A stretch of 60,000 bases of DNA from Diphasiastrum complanatum (lineage: Eukaryota > Streptophyta > Lycopodiopsida > Lycopodiales > Lycopodiaceae), in NCBI GenBank assembly GCA_029204225.1, contig CM055100.1, forward strand, positions 11,543,272-11,603,271. The letters are read 5' to 3'. Made by a program: the position numbers and the translations under genes. Under the pieces are notes generated by a model. That model worked only from the letters and a program-made list of their open reading frames with translations. It was not told the origin of the DNA and did not search any database. Numbering within the stretch: position 1 is the first letter of the stretch; every line of letters starts with the position of its first letter. Below are positions 40,706 to 55,533 of the stretch, piece by piece.

Positions 40706-43238
40706 AACTTGTCAACTTATTAGGTCCAAAGTTTGCCAGTCTCCTCGTGTGAGTATGGCTAGGTCACCTTGAATTTGCCCCCGTTTTGATCAACTTTCAT
40801 TCAAAATTTGCCCCAAGAGAGAGGTGTTTGTGATAGTTCCCCTCCACTTATAAAATCGGCTAGTCGGACTTAGAGTAGAGTTCTTCAGACAAAAAGCCTT
40901 TCCAACACTTTGCTTCCCATCTGCTAGGATTATGACTCGATCCAACTTGTTGCCAATCTCTGAAGAGGATCCTAGTCTTTCCCCTTTGAGGAAAAACCCA
41001 ACTGATACTAGATATCACCCATGCTCTGTAAGTTTCAGTTCCGAAGGTGGCCGTCCCAAAATGAAAACCAACTGCTCCATAGAAGATCTCCCCTGAAATT
41101 GCCGTTTCCAACTTTTGACTTCCTGCTTGCGTCTGGTGGGCGTTGTCGCAAATGAAACTAACCCAAGAAACAGGCTAGCCATCCATCCTTTGCAAACATT
41201 GAGTCGTTTCGTTGTCGTTCACGTGCGAGTACTTGAATTGCAAATCCGCCCCACAGATTCTGTAGTCCTCTTTGTTTGATGGTATCAGCCTTCAAAAGAA
41301 AGGTTCCTTCTTGAGCCATCAGCTCCTTGTATCACAAGCAATCATGCAAACCAGACAAAGCACGAGTACTAATACTCACCACGAATACATACAAGTAAGA
41401 CACTCAGGCAGGTTTACTAACAAGTAACAAAGACAAGGTCCCCCTTTGAGATGGTCTTGCCAACGGACCTTTTTCTGGCCACGCCCATACAAATCGATCA
41501 CATAATCAGCCCACATAGGACACCCGTCCAACTATACGTGTTTTCACCATTAAGCGGAACATTGCTTCAGTCACGCCCCAGCACTTTTTGGTCGATAGCC
41601 CTTACAACTAAATGATCGGCAGCTATCCCGCACCGGCAACTAACCACCCGTGCTTTACACCCGAATTCGAGCAGCATCTTTGTATCAATGGTTAACCCGT
41701 ACAGTTCGAATATGTCGCCCCGCACCCCACAAGGCACAGACCCTGCTTACACCAACCTAATGGCAGCACACTATCTCATTTGTCCTACGTGCAGACAGCG
41801 CCAGGCCCGAACCGCAAGAACTGACCGTGCTTACACCTCAAGGGCAGCACCTTGACTCATCAAGTCCCCCGTTCTGTCGACCACCCCGACCGTGGACGCA
41901 CCCGTGCTTACACTGTGGGCAACACCTTGCACAACAGTTGTCTTGATGAACCCCAAACCGTGGCCATTTCCGTGAGATCTGCATAGCTGACCGGCCAGTC
42001 GGCTCTGATACCACATGTAGCGCAGGCATCCCAAAGGGAGCCGGGAACCACGACTTAGCTTCCCAACCTTCAACTCTTGCCATCCAAACCCACTTGACAT
42101 ACAAGCAGCCAACTCGCCAACAACGATCAGACTTAACCAACTTGAAGTTCCGAAAACCAACATTGAGATCCAACCTGGTGCCATGCCAGATCGGGGGTGC
42201 TGATGTGGGTGACTTCCCTCCAAGCAAGCCGCCCGACATACATCAAACTTAACCAACTCGAAGTTTCGTTACAAACGAGTAACATCCATTCCAAGCAAGC
42301 GGTCTGACTTACTTCAGACTTAACCAACTGAAAGCTTCGTCACGAGCGCTAGAAGCTAACCTGGCGCCATGCTAGACTGGACAGCCATAAACAGGTAACT
42401 TCCACCCAAGCAAGCCATCCAACTCAGCCGACAGGTTAGAGCCCTTTCCCCAAGAGCTTAACCCATTCACATTCATGCAAGGAACACTCAGAACCACAAG
42501 CCGCGACAGATATGGAGACAACCAGTTCCTGGACCAAATGGTCCCGACAGCATACCGCTGGTGCCACGGACCAAATGGTCCCGACGGCATACTGCTGGCG
42601 TCCCGGGATACGACCCTCAACTATGTGCCAACTTAAAAATTTTGAAGCGGCCTTATAATTGGCGCTTTTACCAAACACTGAAACCCAGAAGGTAATCAGA
42701 GTTAGTTTGAGAGAAATTCCACTTTATTGATAAATCTGAAAAGGTTACATTTCAAGTGTGTGACCGACCCTAGTCTTCAAGGCGCTAGCATGCCAAGGCG
42801 AGAGCCATGACAACATTCCCGCAAGGGAGGCTGAGACTTGGTTGGAGCTCACCCTGAGTCGCAACCCGCACTCCCCTATAGTATTGGTGGGATTCGGCAC
42901 CCCCCCTCATACCAAACACTCTATTCAGGCTGGTAAAACACATTTTTCTCTTTCTAGGATTTTCTCTCTCTAGAGTTTATTGATCCCCAGGCTTCCTTTA
43001 ATCGTGCCTAGATCGTGTGAGGTGATTGCACATCGATCTGAGCTCTCTGGACTTCGCTAGAACCGATCAAAGATTTTCAGCCATAGGAACTTGGCACCGG
43101 CTGGATTCTGGTCACAGTGGCGCCGGGAGTGGGCCCAGCGCCGTTGGCGCCGGGAGCAGTAGGGGCGCTGCTGGCGCCGGGGACAATGCTGGCGCGAGTG
43201 GCGCCGGAAGTAAAGCTTATGAAGATAGCTTTACAACA
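40706..43238 (-). mobile_element. Antisense L element, second tandem copy
   Basis: Duplicate of 19205-21733. LTR 43238-42016, PBS 42013-42001, hairpin array 41932-41537. It differs by scattered substitutions and a 2-bp indel near 42479. Confidence 0.88.
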
Positions 43239-43921
43239 ATCTTGTATGTCAAATCTCAAGAAAAATAAAATTTATAACAATATAAAACCAGTTTTAACAA
43301 TTAAATACTACCATAATGATCTTTGGATTGATTTTTTATGTTCCATCATATTAAAAAATATATTTTTTGTAAGATTTTATGTCAAATCCTAGAATAAAAT
43401 ATTCTTATAAAAGCTAGAAAAGATTATAACTTGCATGACATTTAAAGCATGCAAGCCCATGTGGGGGACCCTCCCACGTGTGAAGAGAAGGAAAAAAACT
43501 GCGTGGAACATCCAGCATGGATATCGCATGGATTATCCACGCGTGGATAACTACTGCGTGGATAATCCACGCGAAACTTGAATGCCCATAAAACCACATT
43601 TCTGTGAGCATTCTTGCTCCTCTTCTTTTGCTTTCAAGTTTTAGTGGTTTTCCTAATCTAGTGTTTAGTGCTCTTGCTTGCTATTGCTCTTCCAAGCTCT
43701 ATAGATCTTGCTTGTCTGCTTTTGGTTGCTCTTCCTTGCTAGTGATCTCGCTCTTGCTATTGCTTGCAACCTCTTCCTAATCTATTGATCTTGCTTGCTC
43801 TTGCTTGCTATTGATCTATTGCTTTCTTGTCATTGCTTACTCTTCTAATCTAACACTCTTCACTACTCTTTCACTCCCATTCTCCACTACTTTCTAACTT
43901 TTAAATTTTTTCTATGATACA

Positions 43922-45069
43922 ATGTCTTCAAGTGGTAGGTCAAGTGGAAGGTCAAGTGGGAGACCATCTAGAGGAAGAGCTCGTGAGGAGCCTGAAGAAT
44001 ATAATCAAGAGTGGTCTGAGAACCTATCTCCTCAACAGAGAGATAGAATAAAAAAATCTTGTATTATCTTCTTCGGGTGAATCATCTGAGAGAAGAGCTT
44101 CCGAGGATGCCCCTTCGCAGGAATCGTGTAGTGTGTATTATGATCTTAACCCACATGGTGGAGTTATAAAAAAATGTGTGGCAATGTAATTCATGCCTAT
44201 TTGTGTGATTTAGTTGCTTTATATTTTGGTAAGGATTACATGATCGATTGGTCCTCCCAATCGCTTCAAGACAAAAATAAAATGATAGAGACTTTATATT
44301 CCAAATTCCCTCAATCCAATGCTTTTAGTAGGACTTCGGCCCTGAATTCAATGTGCCTTTGGATTCGAAACAAAAGGCAATTGATGAGAAGAGCTGTGAG
44401 AAATCCCAAGAATCCCCTGCCTAGATGGTGCTCCAAAAGAGATTGAAGGAAGGTGAAAGAGGAATTGTTGCAAAACAATCCCCAAAAGTATGAACAACAA
44501 TGTAGGGCCACCGCCGAGAAGCTCTTAAAACATGGCCAAAGTCACTTGGGATCGGGAGGAAGGGAAAATCTAGAGGCCCAATATGTAAGTGCAATATTTT
44601 TTACTATGATTCTATTTCTGTAGTGACTTTGCTAATGTTTTCTATTGCTAAACTATATTGTATTGCTAAACTATGTTTTTTTGTTGAATGTAGTTTAGTG
44701 ATTTTGGAAGACACATGACCGCCGCGGAGTACAAACAAGGTTACAATCTTGGATATGCCGACCTTAAAGCTTTTATGGAATTCCATGGATTGTTTCCAAT
44801 CATAAACTCTTAACCTTTATTGTTTTGTGATTGTTTACTTTGTGGTTTACAAGTAAGTTTAATCTCAATTTAATCGAATCGCTGATTCTACTTTGTAGAG
44901 AGGCTCTACAACTTCAAGCGTTCATGATGTGGAGGAAAATGTGGAAAATATTGAGGAGCAAAATGTGGAAGAGAACGTGAATGAGGGCGAAGGGGAGTTT
45001 GAAGATGTGGACACCAACGTACACCTACAAGATGAAGGAAGCGAGGAGGGAGGAAGTGATGATGAGTAG
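43922..45069 (+). pseudogene. Transposase-like gene, broken (copy 2)
   Basis: Duplicate of 22417-23563 with all of its lesions, including TGA at 44444-44446. There is one more: an extra A in the run at about 44046-44053 shifts the N-terminal frame after RDRIK. The intron splice sites and the acidic last segment are unchanged. A missense change (Glu to Lys, near 44303) also separates the copies. Confidence 0.5.
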
Positions 45070-45756
45070 AGTTTTAAAATTAAATGTAAGGCCTTGTAGA
45101 AGGCAATGTACGAAGGGGGAATTCATTCTCTTATCAATGTACTTTTTTTAAAATCAATCAATATAATGTTTTGGCACTACATCATTCTTTCAAAAAATAT
45201 GATGCATATATTTTTAATTCATGAATGCAAATGTATAGTCTACTGATTGCAAATGTATCTATTGATGTATTCAATGCAATGCATAGTCTATTTAATGCAC
45301 ATCTATTGAATGCAAATGTATCTATTGATGAATTCAATGCAATGTATCTATTTAAACACATGATTTGCATGCTAGAATGCACAATAGAAAGTAATGAAAA
45401 GCACAATGGAAAGTAATGGAAACCACAATATAATGCATCAATAGATAACACACTAAGTTATCAACTAAATATCAAATGAATCATAATAAATGTGAATTTA
45501 CCTTTATTATTGTATCTCCATTGTTTTGCAATCTTTGCTTTTCCTTTTGCATGCACTTTATCTTTCAATCCTTTGCAATGAAAGCTCTTCTTTCATTTTT
45601 CATATCCAAGCATGCATCACAAACAAAAAAGATCCTAAAACTTATACTTAAAGATTACGATCACAAAACACGTACAATTAACATCCATCAATGAACTAAA
45701 AACCCTAAAAACTATTTCATCCCACTACTATTGATAAGCCTATATCGAAAGCGAAG

Positions 45757-45912
45757 ATGAAAGATTATGATATAGTAGCTGATATTGGTTCTCTTTGCCC
45801 CAATATAACTTTTGAGCAATTGTTGGCAGATAACAATTATTATCGCAAGCAGTTAAAAGGTCTCTATGCTCCTAAGAAGAGGAAGCCAATTTTATGGTTG
45901 GAAATCTGCTAG
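45757..45912 (+). pseudogene. Possible gypsy pol scrap (copy 2)
   Basis: Same frame and stop as 24251-24406. Confidence 0.4.
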
Positions 45913-46000
45913 TTGCTAAAAATCTTTGGGGTCTTATTATTGAAGATGAAGAACGTTCCATAGATATTGCACCTGCTACTCCTGCTAGAGGTGGTTTGAG

Positions 46001-46126
46001 AGACTAGAGATGCATGAAGGTGATAGTATAGCTGATCATCTTACGAAGATTCAAGATCTTCGAGAGCAGTTACTAATTCAGACAATGGACGAGGTTCATC
46101 GTGAACGTGTCATCAGTACCTCAGGC
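46001..46126 (+). pseudogene. Copia gag (UBN2-type) scrap (copy 2)
   Basis: Duplicate of 24495-24620. Confidence 0.6.
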
Positions 46127-47727
46127 TTTTTGGCTGCATCGAGCTTATAATTCTCCCGCCTCATATTTTACTATGAGCATACAAAAATTTGAGCTCATAG
46201 TGCTCCCGCTACATATTTTGCAAAGAGCATACCGAGATTTCAAGTCGGTTGAAACATGCAAAAAAATTTTGTCTTTCATTATTACAAGCACACTTAACTA
46301 ATTAATGCATGAAGTTAGAACTAGTAAACCACAATAGTTAGAATGCAGGCATTATCGAAAACTCAAAAAATGGCAACCAAACGTTAGCGGTTTCCACTCT
46401 CTCTACGTAACCTCTCTCTAAAGTCAAACTTCTTAAAGGGCCCATTTTGAGCCCATATTTCTCCTAATGACAAGGCCTTGTATGGGCCCAAGCAAGCAAC
46501 AAAATTCTGATCAAGTTATTAATTAAATCGATTTCAGAACAATTGGAGCAAATTGTAATGTTTATCTTTTTAGGGATCATGAAGAATTTGTAATAATGCC
46601 CATGTTCATTGATAATAGTATATTGCTAGAAAATAATCTTAGATTGATAGAGGCTGTAAAAAGTTTATTCTTAGAGTTTGGGACATGAATTTTAGAGAGA
46701 CAAATTTGTCTTGAAATCATTGAAGATACACACAAAAGAAATTTTTACATAAGGTAGAAAAAATATGTCTTGAGCATTGTGAATGAGTATGCAAGGATGC
46801 ATCATAAGGAGATATTCACTTTAATGGAAATAGGAGCAATCTGAAGTGAAAGGGACTATTCCGCCACAAAGACAAAGAAAAAAAATCTCAAACTTTCTCT
46901 ATTGCAGCCTATTAGGGAGTCTGATATACTAAGAATGTTGTTGATGGAGGGAAGAGTTACTATGGAGCGACCATGATGAAGATGGACAATCGGAGTGGAA
47001 TTTCTTTATGTTAAGGAACATGTTTTTCATTCAAAGACTAAATACATTTTGTTGAAGTATCGACATGTGAGAATTAGGCTAGGAAAGAGAAACATATGTC
47101 ACCTATATCCGATCGTAAGAGATGGTGGAAGCTATTATAGCAAATTCTTTGGGCATAAAAGTAGAGAATTTTTTAAGTGCAAAGTTTAGCATATGATCAT
47201 AATGGATTTTCTTTTTTGTTCAAGAGAGGGCATTAAAAATGAGTGAACAATAAACCATCTATTCAAATTCAATCATCAAACTCAAACTCGAATGTTGTTC
47301 AAATCATGTTTGAAACTTGAAATGTTCCTCTGATATATATATACGTATATATATACACAGATATAGTCTAAGCTTGAATTTTACCAAGAGTTAATCATCC
47401 TTGAGCAATGTCATGATGGAATTAATCATGTCTTGCTCATTTTGATACAAGCTTAATTTTGATTTAACGTTATCTCGCATTCGACATAAAAACGAATCGA
47501 GCTATGTGACATGGATGAAAATGGTCGAGCTGTGAGCTGTGGGAACTGCGAGATGCAGCGATGCTTAACCTTAATGCCAAGTGCTCAGGTTTCCTGTGTA
47601 TTTTGGAGGCACCTCCCCTAACACAATGTTCATGTGAAATTTTCAACTAGAAATTTAGGTGATCATTCTTCTCATAATCATCCAATCAAATGTTAACACA
47701 TAGCACATGATCTTTTCGGTGAAATAT

Positions 47728-47821
47728 TGTGGACAGCCAATCACGGGCTACCACATAGCACATGCACATTATGGTGAAATGTGCGTGTGCTATGTGGTAG
47801 CCTATCATTGGCTGTCCACAT
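47728..47821. repeat. Long foldback (copy 2)
   Basis: Identical in arms and loop to 26222-26315. Confidence 0.85.
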
Positions 47822-48033
47822 GCACATTCCACCAAAAAAACAAAAAATGTAAAAAAATTTGCAATATAAATGCCAAAAAAAATGTAAAAAAATTTGCAAT
47901 ATAAATGCGAAAAAAAAAAACTTCCACCCTGATTGGGCACAAGCCCTCGGGCTCCCGCCCTCCGGCATTGGGCCCTCCCAAGGGAGCTAATTTCGCCCTA
48001 GACGGCTAGCTAGTTCCGCCCTAGACTGAGTTC

Positions 48034-48056
48034 CACCCCACCCCACCCCACCCCAC
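48034..48056 (-). repeat. (CCCCA)n tract (copy 2)
   Basis: Same as 26528-26550. Confidence 0.8.
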
Positions 48057-48393
48057 TTAACCAATTAATGCTTCATGTGCAAATGGAACAAAACAGATGC
48101 GAGGTGATTCATCGGGACTCAATAATTTGCTATGAGTGGCCGTACTTGGCAGATTTTGAGTGCCACCTCATTTGCCACGTAGAGACATCTGCAAGGCAGT
48201 ATTGAAAACTATCTGGTACAACTATGATCTACGTGAAGAGTATATTTCCATGAGCTTGTGGACAGCTTACGATTACGTCTTCTGTTGTGGTAATAGCAGA
48301 AAGGAAGCTACTGACAGCAGTCAGGTCAATTCTGTTGTGATCTTAAAATTGATTGTAACTAGTGACACTGAACATGCTTTCGGCATAAAAATT

Positions 48394-50103
48394 AAATTGC
48401 CTTTTCATGTAATATGGCAACGGATACGTACTTGAACATAACATCCTATACTATAAGAACTTCCATGAATCTGACGATACTTCAATAATGTCAAAGAAAT
48501 ATGTGCAATTTTGATTTCTGAAGAAGATATTCTGATTCGATCATTTAATGATGTATGATCGCCTAGGCGGTGTTGAGCAGCGGAAATAGGGACATTGTAT
48601 ATCCAGATTCCGGAATCTGATCAGATGCATGGATAAGGGCTCTAATTTTTTCAAGCAAGTTCTTGTGTCCTTAAAGGCTACCTTATTAACATGGGACTTA
48701 TGTTGAACAGATATGTAAAGCCAATCGAATGTACCTTCATATACGAAAGAAACACAAGCCGTCGGCCTCGCTTAGGGTCTCATATTATTAGATTGTTTTC
48801 CTCATTTTAAACAGATATTTTTCGGGCATCCACCCAAGCGTGGGCACAGCACTCAAACCAGTTAGGCATGCCGCAAGCTCAGTCCAAGAACTCAAAGCAT
48901 ACAGCGCGCCGCCAAGCAATGCAGGTATACCCAAGATCAAAATGCCAAGTGACGAAATATGGATATTCCAACATACCAGTGTCTACCAAACGCAGTACCA
49001 GTCATTAGCCAGGGCTGAACTTGAACCTCTTCGACGTCTTAAGCGAGCTTATAGTTTGAACTATAAAGAGAATTTATGTTTGCATGGCAAAAGAAATTTC
49101 CACGTTTCCACTAATTCGTTACTCCCGCTATAGAGTTTAGGCTCCTGGGAGAGGTTTCTGCAACAGGAAGCACAGATTTCCGGAAAAGATACGTAAAACT
49201 CATCACACCTCGTTGATACATCGTATATTTTCTTTAAAGCTGGAGCCAGTAGTAGGAAATAGCTATTTGCTGTCATTTTCTGTAGTTACTGTTCCAGCTT
49301 CCATGCATATCCTGAGTCTGTGAGTCCTGATTTTCAACGTCCTAACTCCCAAGTACCGATTCCCAATGTCCGTGCATACCTCGATGTTCTTATACATTGA
49401 TCGTGCTCGCCGTTCATGTGGGTGATCCTGACACACTATGAAAATCCGTTGGAGAACATGGGAGCGAGGATTGATCAGCAGGGTGGCTGGGAGCTGCGAT
49501 TCGCGAATGAGAGGGTGGTCCTGTCTCAAGTGTCACGTTCTGCTCTTTCGAGTGGTGCTTATCTGCGGCGCCTAATTACATTATTTTTTCCTTCTCAATA
49601 ATGTACTACCTAACGTGACCTGCCTCCTCCATGAAGAGTAGATTTCTTTTAGATTTGTTTGTGTTGCAAGGAGCTGAATTTATGGAGCTAGGAGCATGGC
49701 CTTTAGCTATGCAGCTAAGGTGTAGGCTATAGGGATCATATGCTTAAAATTGGCACTAATTGTGTGCGAAGTTTTAGTGGACCTCATTTTAGCATTGCCT
49801 TGCAAAAGGCAATGCTGTGTGTTCAAGTTGATCAATGAAGATTATTCAAAATGTTAAAATCTATGTTGTAAATTACAAGGGTATGTCCATAACAATCTTT
49901 GCCATATACTCTTTTTGCCACATTGCTAAGGACTGTATTTGCAAGAACTCATTCCTCTATCTCTGTCTTTCTCTGGTAGGCATGTTGACGCTTTACCTGC
50001 ACCTTGATAAATTAGAGACTTGTCATTGGTAAGGATTTCGATTTACTTTGAAAATTAATATATTCAAAATATGTTTAATCCTATGCTTGCATTTTTGTGA
50101 ATT
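48394..50103 (+). repeat. Repeat R, copy b of unit 2 (without the 357-bp deletion)
   Basis: Keeps the segment 48650-49006 missing in 26888-28245, including a frame at 48840-49133 (MGTALKPVRHAASSVQELKA...). This frame differs from the copy-a version by several codons, so copies a and b are older than the tandem duplication. A 6-bp deletion is present near 49850. Confidence 0.82.
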
Positions 50104-50257
50104 TTGTAGAGGGGATCTACTACATCAAGCAAACAAGTGGAAGATGTGGGTAAAAATATTCCTTTGGAATGATTGGATGGAGGGAAAAATAATGAGATGA
50201 ATAAGATGATGATGAAACATGATTCAAATTCAATTGAAAATGACTAAACCTCTTATC

Positions 50258-50997
50258 AACATGAAATTCTAATTCTTGCTTATGTTATGTCCTAATAGAA
50301 TTTGGGGCTTTCATTCACCACACAAGAAAGCATATCAAAGATCTTCCATCAAAAGCACTCATCCTTTGGAGTTGATACACTCGGATGTGCACTTCTCATC
50401 ATCTCAAAGCAAGGGAGGAGCCACTTGTTTTGTGACTTTTATTGATGATTTCACAAGATATACATGGCTATATCTTCTTTCTTCTAATCTTTGGTGTATG
50501 ATCACTTCCTTATATTCTAGCATATGTTGGAGTATTTGGCACTATTTTCTTTGCACATATTCCCTTGGAAACAAGGAAGAAGGATGATCCATGCTCTTGC
50601 AAAGGGATCATGGTTGGATACTCATCCACCAAAAAGGCTTATAGAGTCTTTGTGCTCTCTACTTATCAAGTGATTGAAAGTAGATATGTTATATTCCATG
50701 AAGATCAACATCCATCATTTGAAGGGGCCAAGATCAAGTCACCTCAATATCTATCACCTATCATGCCTATTGAAAACCATCAAGACTTGTTGGAGTCGAG
50801 ATTTGAGGAGGAGTCTCCTCAGGTTTGCACACCTAGGAGGACATCTAGGGAGAGATCTAAGCCTAAAAGGCTTTTTTATGTTAACAAAGGCAAGCAAGTG
50901 GAGATTGATTCCACCAATTTTGCATATTTCATCTCACATGAAGAGCCAAAGGATGTTGAAGAGGCACTAAGTACCAAGGAGTTGTATGATGCCATTT

Positions 50998-51000
<3 letters not shown>
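50258..51000 (+). pseudogene. Ty1/copia integrase fragment (copy 2)
   Basis: Duplicate of 28400-29142 with the same internal deletion. It ends at the GA tract 51001-51051. Confidence 0.88.

Positions 51001-51051
<51 letters not shown>
51001..51051. repeat. (GA)n microsatellite (copy 2)
   Basis: About 51 bp of GA repeats. Confidence 0.95.
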
Positions 51052-51053
<2 letters not shown>

Positions 51054-51247
51054 TGAGAGTTGAGAAAGGTGTCGTATGTTTGAAACGAAAATTCAGCTCA
51101 AAGGGGTAAGACAAACACGAACGAGAAACGAAACACGAACGAGAAACGAAACATGAACAAGAAATGAACTCGAATAGAAAGTATTCGTGCGCAGTAGTGG
51201 AACGAGCTATACGACTTTCTCCGTAGGCATGACTATGCCTATCTGAA

Positions 51248-53965
51248 ATCTCGACTGAAGCCTTTTTCTGGAACCTCGACCGACATCCATTAGTCAGATC
51301 TCAACCGACGGAAGTTGCTCAGATCTCAACCAATGGGATCCGCTTCCAATCTCAACTAATGAGATTCTATGCATTCTGGATAGAAGGAGTTCCTCACAAC
51401 CGCACCTGACAACACCCCCTTCCACCAATCGCATACCATCACAGCAGGTACCCTCCTATAGCACCACATCACAACCATCCAATTCAACCGCAAGCGAACA
51501 AATGGCCCACCTCCACAACCATCTCCATCTACCCATCGCTACTACATTAAGACCAAAACACCTGCATTCCATCGTCCAGACCACATTCATCTGCACTACG
51601 ACTACCATTGGCCACCTTCACCGCACCACACGGACTCCACATTCCACTGCATTCGCCCTGCAACGCACCGCATTACCACCGCAGCTGACCGCATGACAAC
51701 CACAACAGCCGCTTTCCACTCGTCCACCATAGAAACTGCAATCTACCGCAACACCTGCATTCCATCGTCCTGGATGCATTCCATCATCACAACCACATTA
51801 CCACCATAGTTGATCGTATTTCCACCGCAATAGCCGCATCCGACTCGTTCACTATAGAAACCGCAATTCACCACAACTCGCCCTTGAAAGGTCACCCCAT
51901 TTTCAACCGCAATTCACCTTGAACCATTGTAACCGCTCTGGGCCGTTGCGACCACATTCCATTCCATCAAACCACATTCAGCCGTCATCAAGTATACCTC
52001 CACGACAACCCTTCACATACCTTCCGTCCTCTCCCACTTCCATCTCCACCGGAGCCAGAGCCATCTCTCAGATCTCAACTGATGACCACAGTCAGATCTC
52101 AACCGACGGCCTGCTATTAGATCTCAACTGACGCCCATTCACTCATATCTTGACCGACGATGCCCAGTCTCAAATCTCAATCGACGGCCACGGTCAAATC
52201 TCAACCGGTGGTCACTGTAAAATTTCAACCGACGGATAGTATCAGATCTCAATCGACGACCACTATCAAATCTCAACCAACGACCTCAGTCAGGTCTCAA
52301 CTGACGGCCTCAGTCAGATCTCAACAGACGGCCCTATTTGAAATCTCAACCGACAGCCTCGTTCAAATCTCAACCGGAGCCGGAGCCCATCGTTCACATC
52401 TCAACCGGATCCGGAGCCAATCATCATATCTCGATCGACGGGTCCCTCACCATCTTAGCCGGACCACATCCATGCCAAACAACGAGCACACCAGCCATCA
52501 GATACCACACACAGCATCGCTTCCACATTTTCTTTGCATCCGCCGCCCTCTACCTTCATTTATATCTGGCTCCGTCTATCCCCTATCCCCGTTTGCATCT
52601 GATGCACTCTGCCTTACACACATTACACCGCAACTGACCACCCCCTCACCACCTTATGACTACACTCAGACCCTTTCACCGCAAACCATCTCCTACTCAA
52701 GCCACATCCACCCTTGAACATTCATCCCGCACTCCTTCTCAACCACCTTCCACCTCAATTAGCCATTCCAATCCCAACAGACCACAACTAACCGCAATAG
52801 TCCGCACTAAACCATCAGCCTTTGAACCACATTCAACCACATATATCACACTCAACCAAACTCGCCACATTACCACACCACTTCCTCCGCATAGAATCGC
52901 AAACATCCGCATTCATCCACACACAACCCACCTTCTACCTACATCCACATCACACAGCAATAGCCGCACTCGCACAATCTACAACTGCTCTCAGAGTGCA
53001 TTTCCCCTTCAGTCCTACACAGACCGCATTTCGCAGTTGCACACACTGCAACAGCCGCATTCCATCACCAACGGACCACCATCCCAACTAACCGCTGAAA
53101 CTGCAATCAAACCGCACATAACCGCCACTGACCACACAGTCCGCATCCCTCCATACTCAAATGCAATCTACCGTAGCCACCGCAGCTGCAATCAACAGCA
53201 GCTGAACGTAACCAAACGCAACTAACCACAAAATCCGTCAACCACATCAGATCGCAACCCACCGCAACCTACCGCAATCCAATCATATCCATCTTGAACC
53301 GTGGAAACCGCATTAGACCACATTGCCACGCCCACACACAAATTCAAGCACATCCACCGTTCACCCGTAGCGACCTCATTCACCTCCAACCCTAGAGTAT
53401 TCAAACCACGACCACCTCGATCCATACTGACTACCCTAAACTGTAGATCCCAACTGATTGCCATCACAACAACACACAGTCTTCAAACCACAATCAGTAG
53501 TACCAACTGCATTCAACAACACTCCATCTCCATTTGCCCTTGACTATGTAATACACCACATTCAACCACCTTGTCTCGCATTCAACCGCTCCATTGCATT
53601 CAGCCATACATCCGTCCCATACACATACATCCATCCCATACACATACATCTGTCCCAAACGCATCCAACCACCATAGAATGCACTCAACCGCAACCACTA
53701 CATTCATCCGCACCCATCTCCACTCGCCATCACTGCAACAGATCCCGACTGACCGCTAGCACTGTAACGGACCGCATTTACACCACCTCCGACTGACATC
53801 GCCACAGACCGCAACAACCACAATCAGCCATCCTCTACCCACATCCACCCATCAAACACTGCATACAACCGTATAGACCGCGATCACAACACCTCCACCC
53901 TTGACCCGTAACCCGCATTGCTCCGTAGTAGCCGCACCCCACCGTAAACCATAAACTGTAATCCA
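51248..53965. repeat. A/C-rich ACCGCA region (copy 2)
   Basis: As 29390-32375 but about 263 bp shorter. The missing block lies between two copies of CACCGCAACTGAC, which are at about 30767 and 31035 in copy 1 and are fused into one at about 52626. It includes the minisatellite at 52064-52445. Confidence 0.8.
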
Positions 53966-54040
53966 TAGGGACCGCCAAAAAAATAAATAAATAAATAACT
54001 AAAAACACCATAACAATAAAAAATCTCATACCAGTACTCA

Positions 54041-55075
54041 ATGGACCAACAAAAAGACCTTGAAATTCCAGATGATTATTCATACGAGGTCAGGTCCCCT
54101 GTAGCTGAACAAATCAGATGCCATAGATTCTACCGAATGCGGGCCGAACTCCAGGAGCCATCCACAAACTCGTTCGATGAACAAGAACCTGATAGAGCCG
54201 AGTCTTCACGCGCACGACCCCATTTTTTTGGTGCTGAGCCCTCATAGGTCAGAACCAACCCTAAGAGTTCCTGCTACCCACATAGCTCATTTTGAAAGAC
54301 GTACACCCAAGCTAGATCTACCAAAGTTTGACGGTAGTTCGGACCCTCAAAGATTTTTACAAATCTTTGAGAATGCATGTGATGTGTATGGCGAAACATC
54401 TCCCAATGCTATGGTCCAACTGTTTTCGATGACCATGATCGCCAAAGCACGTGATTGGTTTTTCAACCTTGATCGTGACGAAAAGACAGATTGGTCAATT
54501 TTAAAAGAGTCCTTTGTCAAGCATTTTAAGCCCTTTCACTTGATCGAAAGCTCTTTTGTCAAATTGAGTAACATCAAGATGGCAAAAGATGAACGCGTAC
54601 GAGACTATATCGAGCATTTCAAACGCCTCAAAAGTCGAGTACGAGAAAACCCTCTGAACAGATGCTCATCATCTGGTTCTTAGTCGGCCTTCTAAGATAG
54701 ATTAGACGCGAGCTTAAATCCAATGACGAATATATGAGCCTCAAATTAGCTATGTCTAATGCCATCAAAGAAGAAGATGAGGGATCAGATGTTGACGAAT
54801 CCAGGGAAAGGCGAGCACCATGTGCTCCTATCTATGAGCTGAAGCCGATCGAGGACACCCGAGATCAGCTTTGGAAATCCCAGCTGGAGTTGCTTAATAA
54901 GCAACATCAGCTACAGATGGAGAAACTCACCAATGAGTTTCAAGCTACCCTGAAGTCTATCCAAAGCACTATGTCTAGTCAGTCAAACCCTGCATAGGTA
55001 CCTTATAAACAAAAAACAATATGGTGCCCACACTGCCGGGCTACGCATCCTGTTGATGCTTGTCCTTCATATTGA
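54041..55075 (+). pseudogene. Ty3/gypsy gag with zinc knuckle, broken (copy 2)
   Basis: Same domains as 32451-33486. It keeps CGA where copy 1 has TGA (near 54643) but has its own stops: TAG for TGG near 54698 and TAG for CAG near 54995. The knuckle reads CPHCRATHPVDAC, again with three residues between the second Cys and the His. Confidence 0.85.
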
Positions 55076-55502
55076 CCTATCCAATTACTTAATGAAAATA
55101 CATGTGAGATCCAAACAATCTCAAGTTTGTACATAAATTTAGAGTTCAAACAACAGATCTAAATTTTAATTCCACCAATTGATCAAGAATTACTCACCTA
55201 TAATCATTTAGAGATACTAGAGTAGATGCACAACATGCCACTCAAGAAATATAAAAAACATTTTGAAATCTTTTCCACAAGGAAAATTATTGGATTCCAA
55301 AAATATTCTTCCAACCCAATTCTTAACAAGATTATGAGTTCCAAATTCTACAATCAACCTAGTGATTAAAGACCAGTATAATATTTGTCTTTAACAAATA
55401 TAAACTTTATACAATCATCTAGAATCACATCTAGAGATTACAAAGTTCTACTGAATTCCAACTGAATTCAGTGGTAATTCTTGACATTAGTTAGACTCTG
55501 TC

Positions 55503-55533
<31 letters not shown>
